Assembly: GCA_963752565.1 (NCBI GenBank)
Contig: CAVVZC010000006.1
Location: 124,001-188,000 of the forward strand
Source of the DNA: UBA11574 sp963752565
GTDB lineage: Bacteria; Desulfobacterota; Desulfobacteria; Desulfobacterales; UBA11574
Reading direction: 5' to 3'
Length of the DNA stretch: 64,000 bases
Part shown: piece by piece, positions 35,917 through 44,001 of the stretch
How positions within the stretch are numbered: position 1 is the stretch's first letter
How the letters are laid out: the number at the start of each line of letters is the position of its first letter
Translations under genes and position numbers: made by a program
Notes under the pieces: generated by a model
Database searches by the model: none
The model's input: only the letters and a program-made list of their open reading frames with translations
Told to the model about the DNA's origin: nothing

Positions 35917-36678
35917 TTATTTCCCATTCAAAGACCAGTCGTAATGGAGATATTTAACTTTGATTTTATTCTTTTTAACTTCCAATTCCTTTTTTAAATT
36001 ATCGTCGGCGTATCTTAAGAAAAATCCGGAGACATCATCGTTGAAATCCTTACCGAACCATTTAAAGATTTTACTAACATAAAGCGTTTCTCCGTCAAGA
36101 TAATTGCGTTTGGAGTTGTTGATAAACGCCCGTGTCGCATCATCTAACTGCCGGTCTAAAGTATTTCCCATAAACGGTTGAGACCATAGTGGCGGACAGC
36201 TAAGCGCCGCGCAATTAATGGCAAAATGGACCCGGGGATCTTTAAACCTGGGCCGAAGAATATGGTGCTCGATGTCATCTAAAGTGATGACATCCCCGTC
36301 GATGCGACAAATCTTCTTTTTCCACGGCGTCATCAGAATGTTTCCTAAATCTTTGATGGATTTAATCCCGGGGTATCCGCTCAAGATCAATTTGATGGTC
36401 CATGCATTATAGGCATTGATATAAAAAGCAAACTGTTCATTTCTGGAAAGACTATTGGAATCAACATTCTCAAGAACTTTAAGGTACTGATCCAGTTCTG
36501 ATTCTTCCATTTTAAATCCCTGATAATCGACGTTTCCCTGATGAACATACTTGTCTAAAAGGTCTGCGTAAATGCTGTGATCCACAGCAGTATCAGACCG
36601 GCTGTTTGATATAAACCCCATGGGACCTTGGGAAATGAAACATAAAAAAATGATGATGATGTATTGTCGTACGTTCAT
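35917..36678 (-). CDS. DUF547 family secreted protein
   Basis: A signal peptide (MNVRQYIIIIFLCFISQGPM onward) is followed by a DUF547 domain: YADLLDKYVHQGNVDYQGFK, EQFAFYINAYNAWTI, LDDIEHHILRPRFKDPRVHFAINCAALSCPPL, and ESKIFKWFGKDF-like (here VSKIFKWFGKDF). DUF547 proteins are secreted or periplasmic and uncharacterised. GGAGT is well placed before the start at 36678. It heads the minus-strand run that continues with gnd, zwf and the glycosyltransferases; a functional link is not shown. Confidence 0.87.
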   Translation of the reverse strand: MNVRQYIIIIFLCFISQGPMGFISNSRSDTAVDHSIYADLLDKYVHQGNVDYQGFKMEESELDQYLKVLENVDSNSLSRNEQFAFYINAYNAWTIKLILSGYPGIKSIKDLGNILMTPWKKKICRIDGDVITLDDIEHHILRPRFKDPRVHFAINCAALSCPPLWSQPFMGNTLDRQLDDATRAFINNSKRNYLDGETLYVSKIFKWFGKDFNDDVSGFFLRYADDNLKKELEVKKNKIKVKYLHYDWSLNGK

Positions 36679-36976
36679 AATTACTCCTGAATGTTTTGCT
36701 GTTTTTTATTTTCTGTCGTTTAAATTCTTGAATCCTTACATCATCACCAATTTAAAAAAGGGATTCATTCAAAGGGATGGACAGTGTGTTCATCTTTATC
36801 CAACACTAAACGAAACGTCATGTTCAGACAATATTTAAAATCAAGTTTCGCACACGAATATAGTTAAATAGCCATTGAAGTCGCAGGCCGAAATAATATT
36901 TAAAATTAAAATATTAACGATAACGGGCAAGGTGTTCAGGTGAAGGTGAATAAAAAGATCGGTTTCATCGTAACTA

Positions 36977-37100
36977 TTCAGGGGGCAGTTGTTTCCCCGT
37001 AACGTTATTGGCGGAGTCGCTTTCTATTTTCACTGATTTAGCAGTGGGGGAGACCGCGGCCATCCTGAGCGAAGTGAAGGGGAAATGACTGCCCCCTGAA
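36977..37100. repeat. Hairpin element (124 bp), copy of a MITE-like family
   Basis: TTCAGGGGGCAGTTGTTTCC at the left pairs with GGGGAAATGACTGCCCCCTG at the right end (22-bp imperfect inverted repeat). The interior shares about 50 bases (GGCGGAGTSGCTT ... TTTAGCAGTGGGGGAGACCG) with the element at 59359-59564, although the ends differ. It lies between the DUF547 promoter and the SPOR-lipoprotein stop codon. The region 36679-36976 otherwise shows only the 13-mer TCAAGTTTCGCAC at 36841-36853. Confidence 0.7.
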
Positions 37101-37194
37101 CACATATGTCTATCAAATCATGGGATTACTCTTATATAGTGTTGTCTATTGCTGAACATGTTTTGGTGGTGAAGAATCTCCTGAGAATCGTATT

Positions 37195-38319
37195 CTATCG
37201 CCGGACCACTTTGGGTTTGAAACCCTCTTTCTGTAAATCTTTGGTGACTGTTTCAGCCTCTTTTTCGGTCCAGAAGGCGCCGACCAAAAGTCTGATTTTG
37301 TTTTTAGTTGCTCTGTTTGGAAGGCTGTAAGCCGAATATCCTCTTGAGATAAGATCGACTTTAAGTTTTTTCAGTTTTTCATCGTCAGAAAAAATCCCGA
37401 TCTCCACAGTAAAGGGCCGACTCACCACAAAGGCATGATGATACTCACGCTTTTTCAATTCTAAAACAGCCTTTTGGGCTTCTTCGGGCGTTCGATAAAA
37501 ACCGACGAGTACACGATACCAGTCGCCCTTTCCGGCAATACGGGCATGAGAGATGCAGACAGAATCCCCTTTATCCCTTAGTATCATCGCTTCTCGCATG
37601 GAGTCTTCCTTGCTTTTATAAGAGCTGACTTGAATCATATAGGGATAAAACCCTTGATCTTTTTCAGAGGCATGCTGTTTGCTTTGTGGTGTTGTTTTTC
37701 CTTTATCACTTTTTTTTCCCGGGGCCTTTTGAACCGATTGAGAAGGTTGGCTAACGCTTCTTTCTGCTCTGCTCCGATGCATTCGTACATCTACGGCCTT
37801 CATTTTGTTAAGTTCATTCCACGCGTGGGCCAGTTCAGCCTCCAATTCTTTTCGCCGTTTGGTCTCAGATTTTATATCACTGGATTGTTTTCGAGTGATT
37901 TCAAGAAGCCCGTCCTTTTCTTCAATCATAGAAGAAAGTTCGGATTGTAAATCATTAATACGTTCTACCATGGAAACATAGAACGTTGCGGCCTCTTTCT
38001 CCTCAGGAGATAGTGGCAATTTGAGATAAACTTTCAGCCAACTAAGGGCTGCAGCATAATTGATTTCCGGATTGGCCGGATGAATGTTTAGCGATGCAGC
38101 CTTCCAAACCGCGAGTTTATGGTAACTTGTGGAAGGATAATGCTCGGCCACCATCGCATATTCCTGCGCGGCTTGATGATATGCCTCTGCGTTCTCAAGG
38201 GCTGCAGCGCGGTCCATGTAATCACGGGCGTTCAATTCGGATTCTGAACCCTTAATTTTAGACAAACAGCTGGTCATGAGGAGGCACAAAACAAAAATGA
38301 TTATGTTACGAATTTTCAT
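37195..38319 (-). CDS. Lipoprotein with helical repeats, coiled coil and SPOR domains
   Basis: The start at 38319 (MKIRNIIIFVLCLLMTSCLS) gives a lipobox MTSC. Residues about 30-120 are TPR-like helices (AYHQAAQEYAMVAEHYPSTSYHKLAVWKAASLNIHPANP), about 130-180 a coiled coil, and about 225-374 two SPOR-like units (MIQVSSYKSKEDSMREAMIL ... WYRVLVGFYRTPEEAQK; VEIGIFSDDE ... IRLLVGAFWTEKEAETV). SPOR domains bind denuded septal peptidoglycan. The gene follows the kinase by 11 bases. The arrangement resembles the enterobacterial QseE-QseG kinase-lipoprotein pair, by layout rather than proven homology. A truncated copy is at 25580-26242. Confidence 0.85.
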   Translation of the reverse strand: MKIRNIIIFVLCLLMTSCLSKIKGSESELNARDYMDRAAALENAEAYHQAAQEYAMVAEHYPSTSYHKLAVWKAASLNIHPANPEINYAAALSWLKVYLKLPLSPEEKEAATFYVSMVERINDLQSELSSMIEEKDGLLEITRKQSSDIKSETKRRKELEAELAHAWNELNKMKAVDVRMHRSRAERSVSQPSQSVQKAPGKKSDKGKTTPQSKQHASEKDQGFYPYMIQVSSYKSKEDSMREAMILRDKGDSVCISHARIAGKGDWYRVLVGFYRTPEEAQKAVLELKKREYHHAFVVSRPFTVEIGIFSDDEKLKKLKVDLISRGYSAYSLPNRATKNKIRLLVGAFWTEKEAETVTKDLQKEGFKPKVVRR

Positions 38320-38330
38320 GAGCACATCCC

Positions 38331-39809
38331 TTACGTTTGGATGGGTAAGTTTATTGTCGGGCTTTGGAATTCCTCGGGCTCAACCGGCAGCTCAACTGTA
38401 AATGTCGAACCACGATCAACAGTACTTTCGGCATAAACCCTGCCCCCGTGCCCCTCTGCAAATGCCTTGACAAGGGCTAAACCGACCCCGGTTCCCCTGC
38501 TCTTTATTCTGTCCGTATTTCCGGCTTGATAGAACTTTGTAAATATTTTGGGAAGTTCCTCCTGAGAAATACCAATTCCAGAATCCTGAATTTTCACCTG
38601 CGCACCCAGAGGACAGGGGCCGACTTTCACCCTGACCTTCCCGTTGTTTTTAGTATATTTAATCGCATTGCTGAGCAGGTTGCTCACAACGATTGAAACT
38701 TTTTGTAAATCCACCCTGACTTTAGGGGTAGCAATAGAAGACATCTCTACAGTGATATTCTTAGGTTCGGCAATGAGCTTTGCATCTTTAACAAGCGGCT
38801 CAACGATTTGAAGAAGGTCTGTCCATACCATGTGATATTTCATCATGCCGGAGTCAATCTTCGCAAGATCAAGATATTGTCTGCTAAAGCTTGACAGTTT
38901 AATGATTCCCCGACGAATGGAGTCAAGCATCTGAACCTGTTCGGCATTCAGTAAGTCGGAGCATTGGTTTTTCAAGATGTCGTGCGCAGATAGCATCACC
39001 TGTAACGGGGTTTGAAGCTCGTGGGAAATCTGTTGCATCATATGCGTTCTCAACTCATTTATATCCTTGATTTTGTTGCCCATGTCATTAACTGCATCAA
39101 CAAGCAATGCAATTTCATCATTGGAAGAGACTTGGACCTGTTTAAAATTACCACGTGCAATCTGCTGGGTTCCTTGTATCAGGTCGTCGATGGGTCTGGT
39201 GATGGTGCGGGTAATAATGAAAGCCGCCGAAACAGCAACCAGCACAGTCCCAATGATCAATAACAATGCTATTTGGGTGGAACGGGTTGTCGTTGCCTTC
39301 ATCTTTAACATTGCATTCTCAATGGACCCCCGATTGATGTTGATGAGATGATCAAGGGACCTGCTCAAGGTTTCCACGGCGTCCACTTTCAAGTTGTTTT
39401 GCTCCAAATCGTCTTTTGAATTTTGAAGATTTCTAACGTTCTGCATTTCGGCAACAAAGGTTTCATGGGTTCGACGCATGTTTTTAATAACGGAACGCCA
39501 TGCCTCATCCGATTGTGCATGAAGCAACAAATCTAAATAACTGTCAAATCGACGACTGCTTGCAATGAATAGAGAAAAATAGGTCTCATCATGGGAAATA
39601 AGGTATTTCTGAGCATCTATGTTTTCCTCGTGGAGAATATCCTGGAGTTGTTTGGCAAGATCCACCGCCTTAACATTGGCAGTAAGGGTCGTTTCGGCAG
39701 AATTCGAAACATCATTCAGCCTGAGCAGGATATAGGTGCTGGCGATGATCATAATAACAATGATGGCACCAAAACCAAGCATCATTTTTTTATAAATCGT
39801 CAGCTTCAC
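38331..39809 (-). CDS. HAMP-containing sensor histidine kinase
   Basis: A GTG start at 39809. A first membrane helix (IIVIMIIASTYILL), a periplasmic helical-bundle region of about 140 residues, and a second helix (IALLLIIGTVLVAVSAAFII) are followed by a HAMP domain, a HisKA domain with ISHELQTPLQ (phosphorylated His) and a HATPase domain with NLLSNAIKYT (N box), DSGIGIS (G1) and GTGVGLALVK (G2). The design is that of QseE/GlrK-type kinases. No response regulator is adjacent. It is coupled to the downstream SPOR lipoprotein, which is likely part of the sensing system. Confidence 0.92.
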   Translation of the reverse strand: MKLTIYKKMMLGFGAIIVIMIIASTYILLRLNDVSNSAETTLTANVKAVDLAKQLQDILHEENIDAQKYLISHDETYFSLFIASSRRFDSYLDLLLHAQSDEAWRSVIKNMRRTHETFVAEMQNVRNLQNSKDDLEQNNLKVDAVETLSRSLDHLININRGSIENAMLKMKATTTRSTQIALLLIIGTVLVAVSAAFIITRTITRPIDDLIQGTQQIARGNFKQVQVSSNDEIALLVDAVNDMGNKIKDINELRTHMMQQISHELQTPLQVMLSAHDILKNQCSDLLNAEQVQMLDSIRRGIIKLSSFSRQYLDLAKIDSGMMKYHMVWTDLLQIVEPLVKDAKLIAEPKNITVEMSSIATPKVRVDLQKVSIVVSNLLSNAIKYTKNNGKVRVKVGPCPLGAQVKIQDSGIGISQEELPKIFTKFYQAGNTDRIKSRGTGVGLALVKAFAEGHGGRVYAESTVDRGSTFTVELPVEPEEFQSPTINLPIQT

Positions 39810-40108
39810 AAATCTTGGTCCCCAAGAAATCTGCCTTTTATAACCTGAATCAGGTTTTGGATTCCGGCTTTTTGAAGTACCAAAGCCTGAATGACATCTT
39901 TAATTGCCAGTTTAGTAGTTATCAAAAACAAATCAGACAGTCAATCCGCAAGATTGACAAATTTATTACAGATTCCGAAGGTTTTCGGTATCGCTTGTTA
40001 CTTTGCTGTCACCTGGATGTTCTGAAGAACGTCATAGACAACTTCGTTCATCAATCACTAACAGTACATATAAAGAAAGGGTTGTAGAATTCCCGAGACA
40101 TTAAATTA
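39810..40108. other. Intergenic region, nothing recognised
   Basis: It lies upstream of the kinase gene and after the PilZ gene stop. A 90-codon plus-strand frame (39815-40087) has no initiation signal or family and overlaps the kinase promoter, so it is not called. Confidence 0.4.
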
Positions 40109-40564
40109 TCATCTCAAATAAAAGGTCAAATCCCTTTCAAATAATTTCGGTTCGATGTACTGAGCGCCGACATCGCGATCCCTGACCCAAACGACCTTTG
40201 CGGATCTTCGGATTTCTGTTCGCGTGGGGTTGTCCAGGTTAAATTTCAGTTCCAACGTATCGTCTATGAAAATCTGATGCGGTCTAAAACTTGAAAACTT
40301 GATACCACCCATTGACAGGTCTTGAACGATGATCTCTCCTTTCTCTCCGCTTTGCTGGATAGTGAATTCACCGGCTAATCTGACATCTTTTCTAAAATGT
40401 TTTCGAAATTCGAGCGTGAGCTTAAAGACTTCGCCACACTTGCAATTGGCCTTCAACTGCTTTTGAGTCCCCTTGTAACGTGTTGTGTCCATCGTTTTCG
40501 CAAAGCCGCATTTGGGACAGATAATCGTTGCTTGATTGGTATCGTCTACATAAAATTTAGTCAT
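40109..40564 (-). CDS. Zinc-ribbon PilZ-domain protein (copy 2)
   Basis: The start at 40564 (MTKFYVDDTNQATIICPKCG) is set by GAGGAT upstream. An N-terminal CPKC and later CKC pair give a zinc ribbon. The PilZ motifs are RKDVR and DLSMGGIKF. The whole protein, 151 residues, aligns end to end with the gene at 10876-11334, down to the VGAQYIEPKLFERDLTFYL end. It is probably a c-di-GMP receptor; the duplicated family may report to different outputs. Confidence 0.88.
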   Translation of the reverse strand: MTKFYVDDTNQATIICPKCGFAKTMDTTRYKGTQKQLKANCKCGEVFKLTLEFRKHFRKDVRLAGEFTIQQSGEKGEIIVQDLSMGGIKFSSFRPHQIFIDDTLELKFNLDNPTRTEIRRSAKVVWVRDRDVGAQYIEPKLFERDLTFYLR

Positions 40565-40723
40565 ACAATTATCCTCTTTTTTCATTAACAACCGTAACAG
40601 ACAGCACCGAATCGAAATTTGCCTTGATTCGGCCTTGGTTGACTTTGGTCCAGCAATGTATACCCTTATCTCACGATACCGCAGTGTATCAAGTTTTTTT
40701 AAGTGCAAGCAATTGGACAAAAC

Positions 40724-40781
40724 GGATACTTAATATCCACTTGAATCCAAAAATTAGGATCGGCCTGGATATTTAATATCC
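40724..40781 (+). promoter_or_regulatory. Pair of upstream dyads (GGRTA-N5-TAYCC)
   Basis: GGATACTTAATATCC (40724-40738) and GGATATTTAATATCC (40767-40781) are near-perfect 15-bp palindromes, 43 bp apart. They stand 118 bases before the sigma-54 promoter, the place for an enhancer-binding activator. The same arrangement with the same consensus is found before the YHS/cus genes (48027-48083). Confidence 0.65.
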
Positions 40782-40899
40782 ACTGATCAATTTTGGTTGG
40801 ATTAAACAGCCGTATTTATGACGTTACAAAAAAGTTTTTTTGTCAATTATTATAATATTTACAGCATATTATTTACAATATATTTTTGAGTCGTTATTG

Positions 40900-40915
40900 T
40901 GGCATACGATTTGCT
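40900..40915 (+). promoter_or_regulatory. Sigma-54 (-24/-12) promoter of the ZraP-like gene
   Basis: TGGCATACGATTTGCT matches the consensus TGGCAC-N5-TTGCW, with GG and GC exactly ten bases apart. It is 57 bases before the start codon. The E. coli zraP gene is also sigma-54 dependent, which agrees with the product call. Confidence 0.75.
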
Positions 40916-40971
40916 CTTATAAGACATCAAAGCAATGCAAACGAAAAAACAAATAGAGGAGGTATAAAAAA

Positions 40972-41511
40972 ATGAAACGTATTGCAAGCAAAATACTCGT
41001 TGTTCTGACGGTATTTACTGTTATGGGATTCGGTGTATATGCATCTGCCGATGGAGGAATGGGCTACGGCAGACATCACGGCGGACGGGGTCACCATGGA
41101 CCTGGATGGAAGGGTGGCGATTATGAATGCCCCGGCTATGGGAACATGATGGGTGATCTGAGTGATGAAGACATCCAAAAAATGGACGAACAGCGTGAGG
41201 CGTTTTTCAAATCAACCGAGGATCTGAGGCGGAAACTTTATCAAAAGAGACTTGCCATGGAAAGCGAATTTGCTAAAAAGAATCCGGATGCCAAAAACGC
41301 CGCAAATCTTCAAAAAGAAATATCCGATCTCAGAGCACAGATGGATCAAAAGCGAATTGTCCATATGTTTGAAATGAGAAAAATTAATCCCAACTTAGGT
41401 GCAGGATTTATGGGACCCGGCATGATGGGCCATGGTTACGGCAGAGGATATAAAGGAAACGGCCCCATGATGGGATACGGTTCTTCATCCGGGCATCCTT
41501 GTCGGCAATAG
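40972..41511 (+). CDS. Spy/ZraP-like periplasmic metal-stress protein
   Basis: A signal peptide (residues 1-25, ending ASA) is followed by a Gly/His-rich stretch (GGMGYGRHHGGRGHHGPGW), a helical region of about 70 residues with LSDEDIQKMDEQREAFFKST and KNAANLQKEISDLRAQMDQK, the helical hairpin of the CpxP/Spy/ZraP family, and a Gly/Met-rich C terminus (MGPGMMGHGYGRG, GPMMGYG). The His and Met residues suggest zinc or copper binding. AGGAGGT precedes the start. A sigma-54 promoter with two upstream dyads controls it; a strong terminator follows. Confidence 0.87.
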   Translation: MKRIASKILVVLTVFTVMGFGVYASADGGMGYGRHHGGRGHHGPGWKGGDYECPGYGNMMGDLSDEDIQKMDEQREAFFKSTEDLRRKLYQKRLAMESEFAKKNPDAKNAANLQKEISDLRAQMDQKRIVHMFEMRKINPNLGAGFMGPGMMGHGYGRGYKGNGPMMGYGSSSGHPCRQ

Positions 41512-41549
41512 AACTGCAGGTATACCCGAATATTCGGATAAATCTCTTT

Positions 41550-41597
41550 AACCGGTATGACGCCCCTTTTTGGGGTATCATGCCGGTTATCAATTTT
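41550..41597 (+). terminator. Terminator of the ZraP-like gene
   Basis: AACCGGTATGA pairs with TCATGCCGGTT (one G-T pair) around an inner CCCC/GGGG stem and a T-rich loop; ATCAATTTTTTG follows. Just before it, TACCCGAATATTCGGATA (41523-41540) is a palindrome. Confidence 0.75.
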
Positions 41598-41847
41598 TTG
41601 AATTATAGCGATCGTCAATTTTTCAAAGTTGAATTCGAAATACGCTTTTGATATGTATTGTATATAGCCTCATCAACTTCTCCACATTTTCATTATATGC
41701 CCAGTCCATTTTTGATGCCGGCCAATTCTCGGCGGCCCAAACCGGTAAACAGATATCGGTAGATTGGCATCTGTTGATATTTAACTAGAACCTGCATCAC
41801 CTTTAAATACGATCCTACCCGGATGAGGCTCTTGGAAAGGATCAAAT

Positions 41848-42621
41848 ATGGCGATATTTTTTCCAAAAAAAAATGACCATTTTCCGAAAACAACCCTCTT
41901 TAAATGGATCCGCAACTTCTGGGAAACAATATTAGTAATTACAACAGGCAAATCCCAAGATCAGGACGATACCATTTTGCCTGTGTCCCGACAAATCGAT
42001 TCCTGGCAAATTGCCAATGAAAAAATGGCATGGGGTATTCGGGAGGATGAATTCGCTCGGATTAAAGTGCCGCCCCAAATAACAGACAAGGACCGGTTCG
42101 ACGGATTTGTAGAGGTCATCCTATCATACGGGTTTGGGGATGACGACAACGGCAATGCCGATTCGGTTCTCTCGGGCAAAGTGGCTTGGGAATATGCCTG
42201 TAAGAGCAGAAAGAGTAAGACATGGCAGTGTGAGTACATTCACTTTGACAGGTCCGATCATATTCGGTTGCGCCCGAACGCACCTCCCAGACCCAAAGGT
42301 TTTTACTTTTCAAAGATTCAGACCGGTGAAAGATACCAAAATTTAAAAGTGTCTCAGCTATTAATGAGACTTGATAAAGATACCTGCTTTGGGCCGGAAG
42401 GGATTCAGTTATTAACCGTCACCCACACCCATTTCCAGAATATGATGAATGAAAGAAAAATTCCTTTTATGGCATTTGGGGATTATGATGTAGCACCCCA
42501 TGGATTTTGTGATTTCTATGATTCATTGCAAATGTTCTGCAGCCAGGGTATATTAGGGCTCGGTGTCGGAAATATCGATCACAATTACCCTTTTTTTGGA
42601 ATTCCAACGCTTAGGTTCTAA
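41848..42621 (+). CDS. Hypothetical protein, 257 residues
   Basis: Not recognised. It is a soluble protein without signal peptide or membrane segment, rich in aromatic residues (WEYACKSRKSKTWQCEYIHF, FYFSKIQTGERYQNL, HGFCDFYDSLQMFC, NYPFFGIP). Codon use and a complete frame suggest a real gene; AAGGATC is a weak ribosome-binding site. It lies between the ZraP-like and ferritin-like genes, so a metal-stress link is possible but unsupported. Confidence 0.6.
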   Translation: MAIFFPKKNDHFPKTTLFKWIRNFWETILVITTGKSQDQDDTILPVSRQIDSWQIANEKMAWGIREDEFARIKVPPQITDKDRFDGFVEVILSYGFGDDDNGNADSVLSGKVAWEYACKSRKSKTWQCEYIHFDRSDHIRLRPNAPPRPKGFYFSKIQTGERYQNLKVSQLLMRLDKDTCFGPEGIQLLTVTHTHFQNMMNERKIPFMAFGDYDVAPHGFCDFYDSLQMFCSQGILGLGVGNIDHNYPFFGIPTLRF

Positions 42622-42738
42622 CATATTATTTCACACCGGTTCTGTATCGGTTGACATCGGTTGTTTTGTATCTATTTTTAAGTTAATATCTTTAATGGTT
42701 TCGAAAATAAGTCAACATTCAAAAAAGGAGGCGGGGGT

Positions 42739-43203
42739 ATGGACAAGCAACTTTCAGAAATTATTGATTTGGCGATCCAAAGAGAAGAGGAGGCCTACGA
42801 CTTTTATATGGATATCTTTAACAAACTGGAAGATCCGAGCACTAAAGATACAGTTGAGTTCATCGCCAAAGAAGAAAAGAAACACAAAGCGTTCCTTGTG
42901 AATTACCGCAAAGGGGATTACGGCCCGGATGCATTGAGGATGACCGATGTTGTGGAGTACAAGATATCAGAATATCTGGAAGAACCCGAAATCACAAAAG
43001 AAACAAAAAGAGAAGATGTCTATCTGATTGCCTCTCACAGGGAATCAAGATCGCACCAGTTTTATACGAAACTGGCCAACATGCATGATGAAAACAATGT
43101 CAAAGAAATGTTGATGAAAATGGCCAATGAAGAGTTGAAACACAAGGAAAAAATGGAGTATCTCTATGCCAATGCGGCCTTCCCGCAGACGGCCGGTGGA
43201 TGA
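42739..43203 (+). CDS. Ferritin-like (rubrerythrin-type) di-iron protein
   Basis: The 154-residue four-helix protein shows the four ligand helices of the ferritin-like superfamily: REEEAYDFY, AKEEKKHKAF, HRESRSHQFY and ANEELKHKEKMEYLY, with Glu and His residues suited to a di-iron site. It lacks a C-terminal rubredoxin domain. AAGGAGGCGG lies before the start. Related proteins scavenge peroxide or iron. It is followed at 52 bases by another small gene. Confidence 0.85.
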   Translation: MDKQLSEIIDLAIQREEEAYDFYMDIFNKLEDPSTKDTVEFIAKEEKKHKAFLVNYRKGDYGPDALRMTDVVEYKISEYLEEPEITKETKREDVYLIASHRESRSHQFYTKLANMHDENNVKEMLMKMANEELKHKEKMEYLYANAAFPQTAGG

Positions 43204-43255
43204 TATTACATATATGTCCCGAGTCTGGTGAATAGCGTTTTTAAGGAGGTCCAAA

Positions 43256-43678
43256 ATGAAAGAAAAACGAAACTTGCATCTCAAAGTTCAGGAAATGTGC
43301 GACTGTTATGCCACTGGAGATCCGCTTAAAGAGATGTCCATCATTAAAAAGGATGAAGATAAAGAGGAAGCCGCCCTAAAATGGCTGGCCCTTGCAGCCC
43401 TGCACGGTGTCAACAGCAATGCTGAAGAAATCACCATCACCCGTTCTTCGGGAGGAAATGTGAGCGTCGTCGCCGAATACCGTGAATCCGAACTGCCTTC
43501 TCCGGGATCGGAAGTGGGGGAAAAGATTGTGGCTGCGCTTAGAGAAATTACCCATATCGAAGAAGACAAAGGAAAAACACCGCTTTCCTTGGGCATTCGC
43601 AACGACAGTGTAGACCTTAAAATAAAGTTCAAAGCGAAAAAGGGTAAAGAAAAGTTTACCATCAATTTCCCGAGATAA
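43256..43678 (+). CDS. Conserved-looking hypothetical protein, 140 residues
   Basis: Not recognised. It starts after an ideal AAGGAGGT. The protein is hydrophilic, with alternating acidic and basic segments, two Cys (MCDCY) near the N terminus, a central LKWLALAALHGVNSNAEEITI helix and strand, and a lysine-rich end (KFKAKKGKEKF). There is no signal peptide. It probably shares a transcript with the ferritin-like gene. Confidence 0.65.
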   Translation: MKEKRNLHLKVQEMCDCYATGDPLKEMSIIKKDEDKEEAALKWLALAALHGVNSNAEEITITRSSGGNVSVVAEYRESELPSPGSEVGEKIVAALREITHIEEDKGKTPLSLGIRNDSVDLKIKFKAKKGKEKFTINFPR

Positions 43679-43716
43679 TTCCATTGTTTTTCTTTGCTCT
43701 TTACCATCGGAAAAAT

Positions 43717-43747
43717 GAGGGGGGCCGTTGATATAACGGCTCCCCTC
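43717..43747 (+). terminator. Strong hairpin after the hypothetical gene
   Basis: A 13-bp stem (GAGGGGGGCCGTT with AACGGCTCCCCTC, one G-T pair) and a five-base loop. No T-run follows, so termination may need another factor. The rest of 43748-44001 shows nothing else but the GGAGGT of the next gene. Confidence 0.55.
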
Positions 43748-44001
43748 CATTAGTGCGTTCAAGAAAAAAACGCTCCGCTTATCGGATGAATTCCTTCATT
43801 ATCTAAGGAAAAATTACCCCCATGTAAGGTTTATCTCATATTAAACGACCGAATACTAAAAGCCGATTGACGACCACTTTAGTATCTGGTAACTCAATCC
43901 GAATCGCTGAGTTTGTTGACCTAAAAGGACACTTCTCGGCCATCTTTTACTGACTGAAAGAGAGGGCTGCCCCGACCGTATGAGATGATGGAGGTACAAC
44001 G

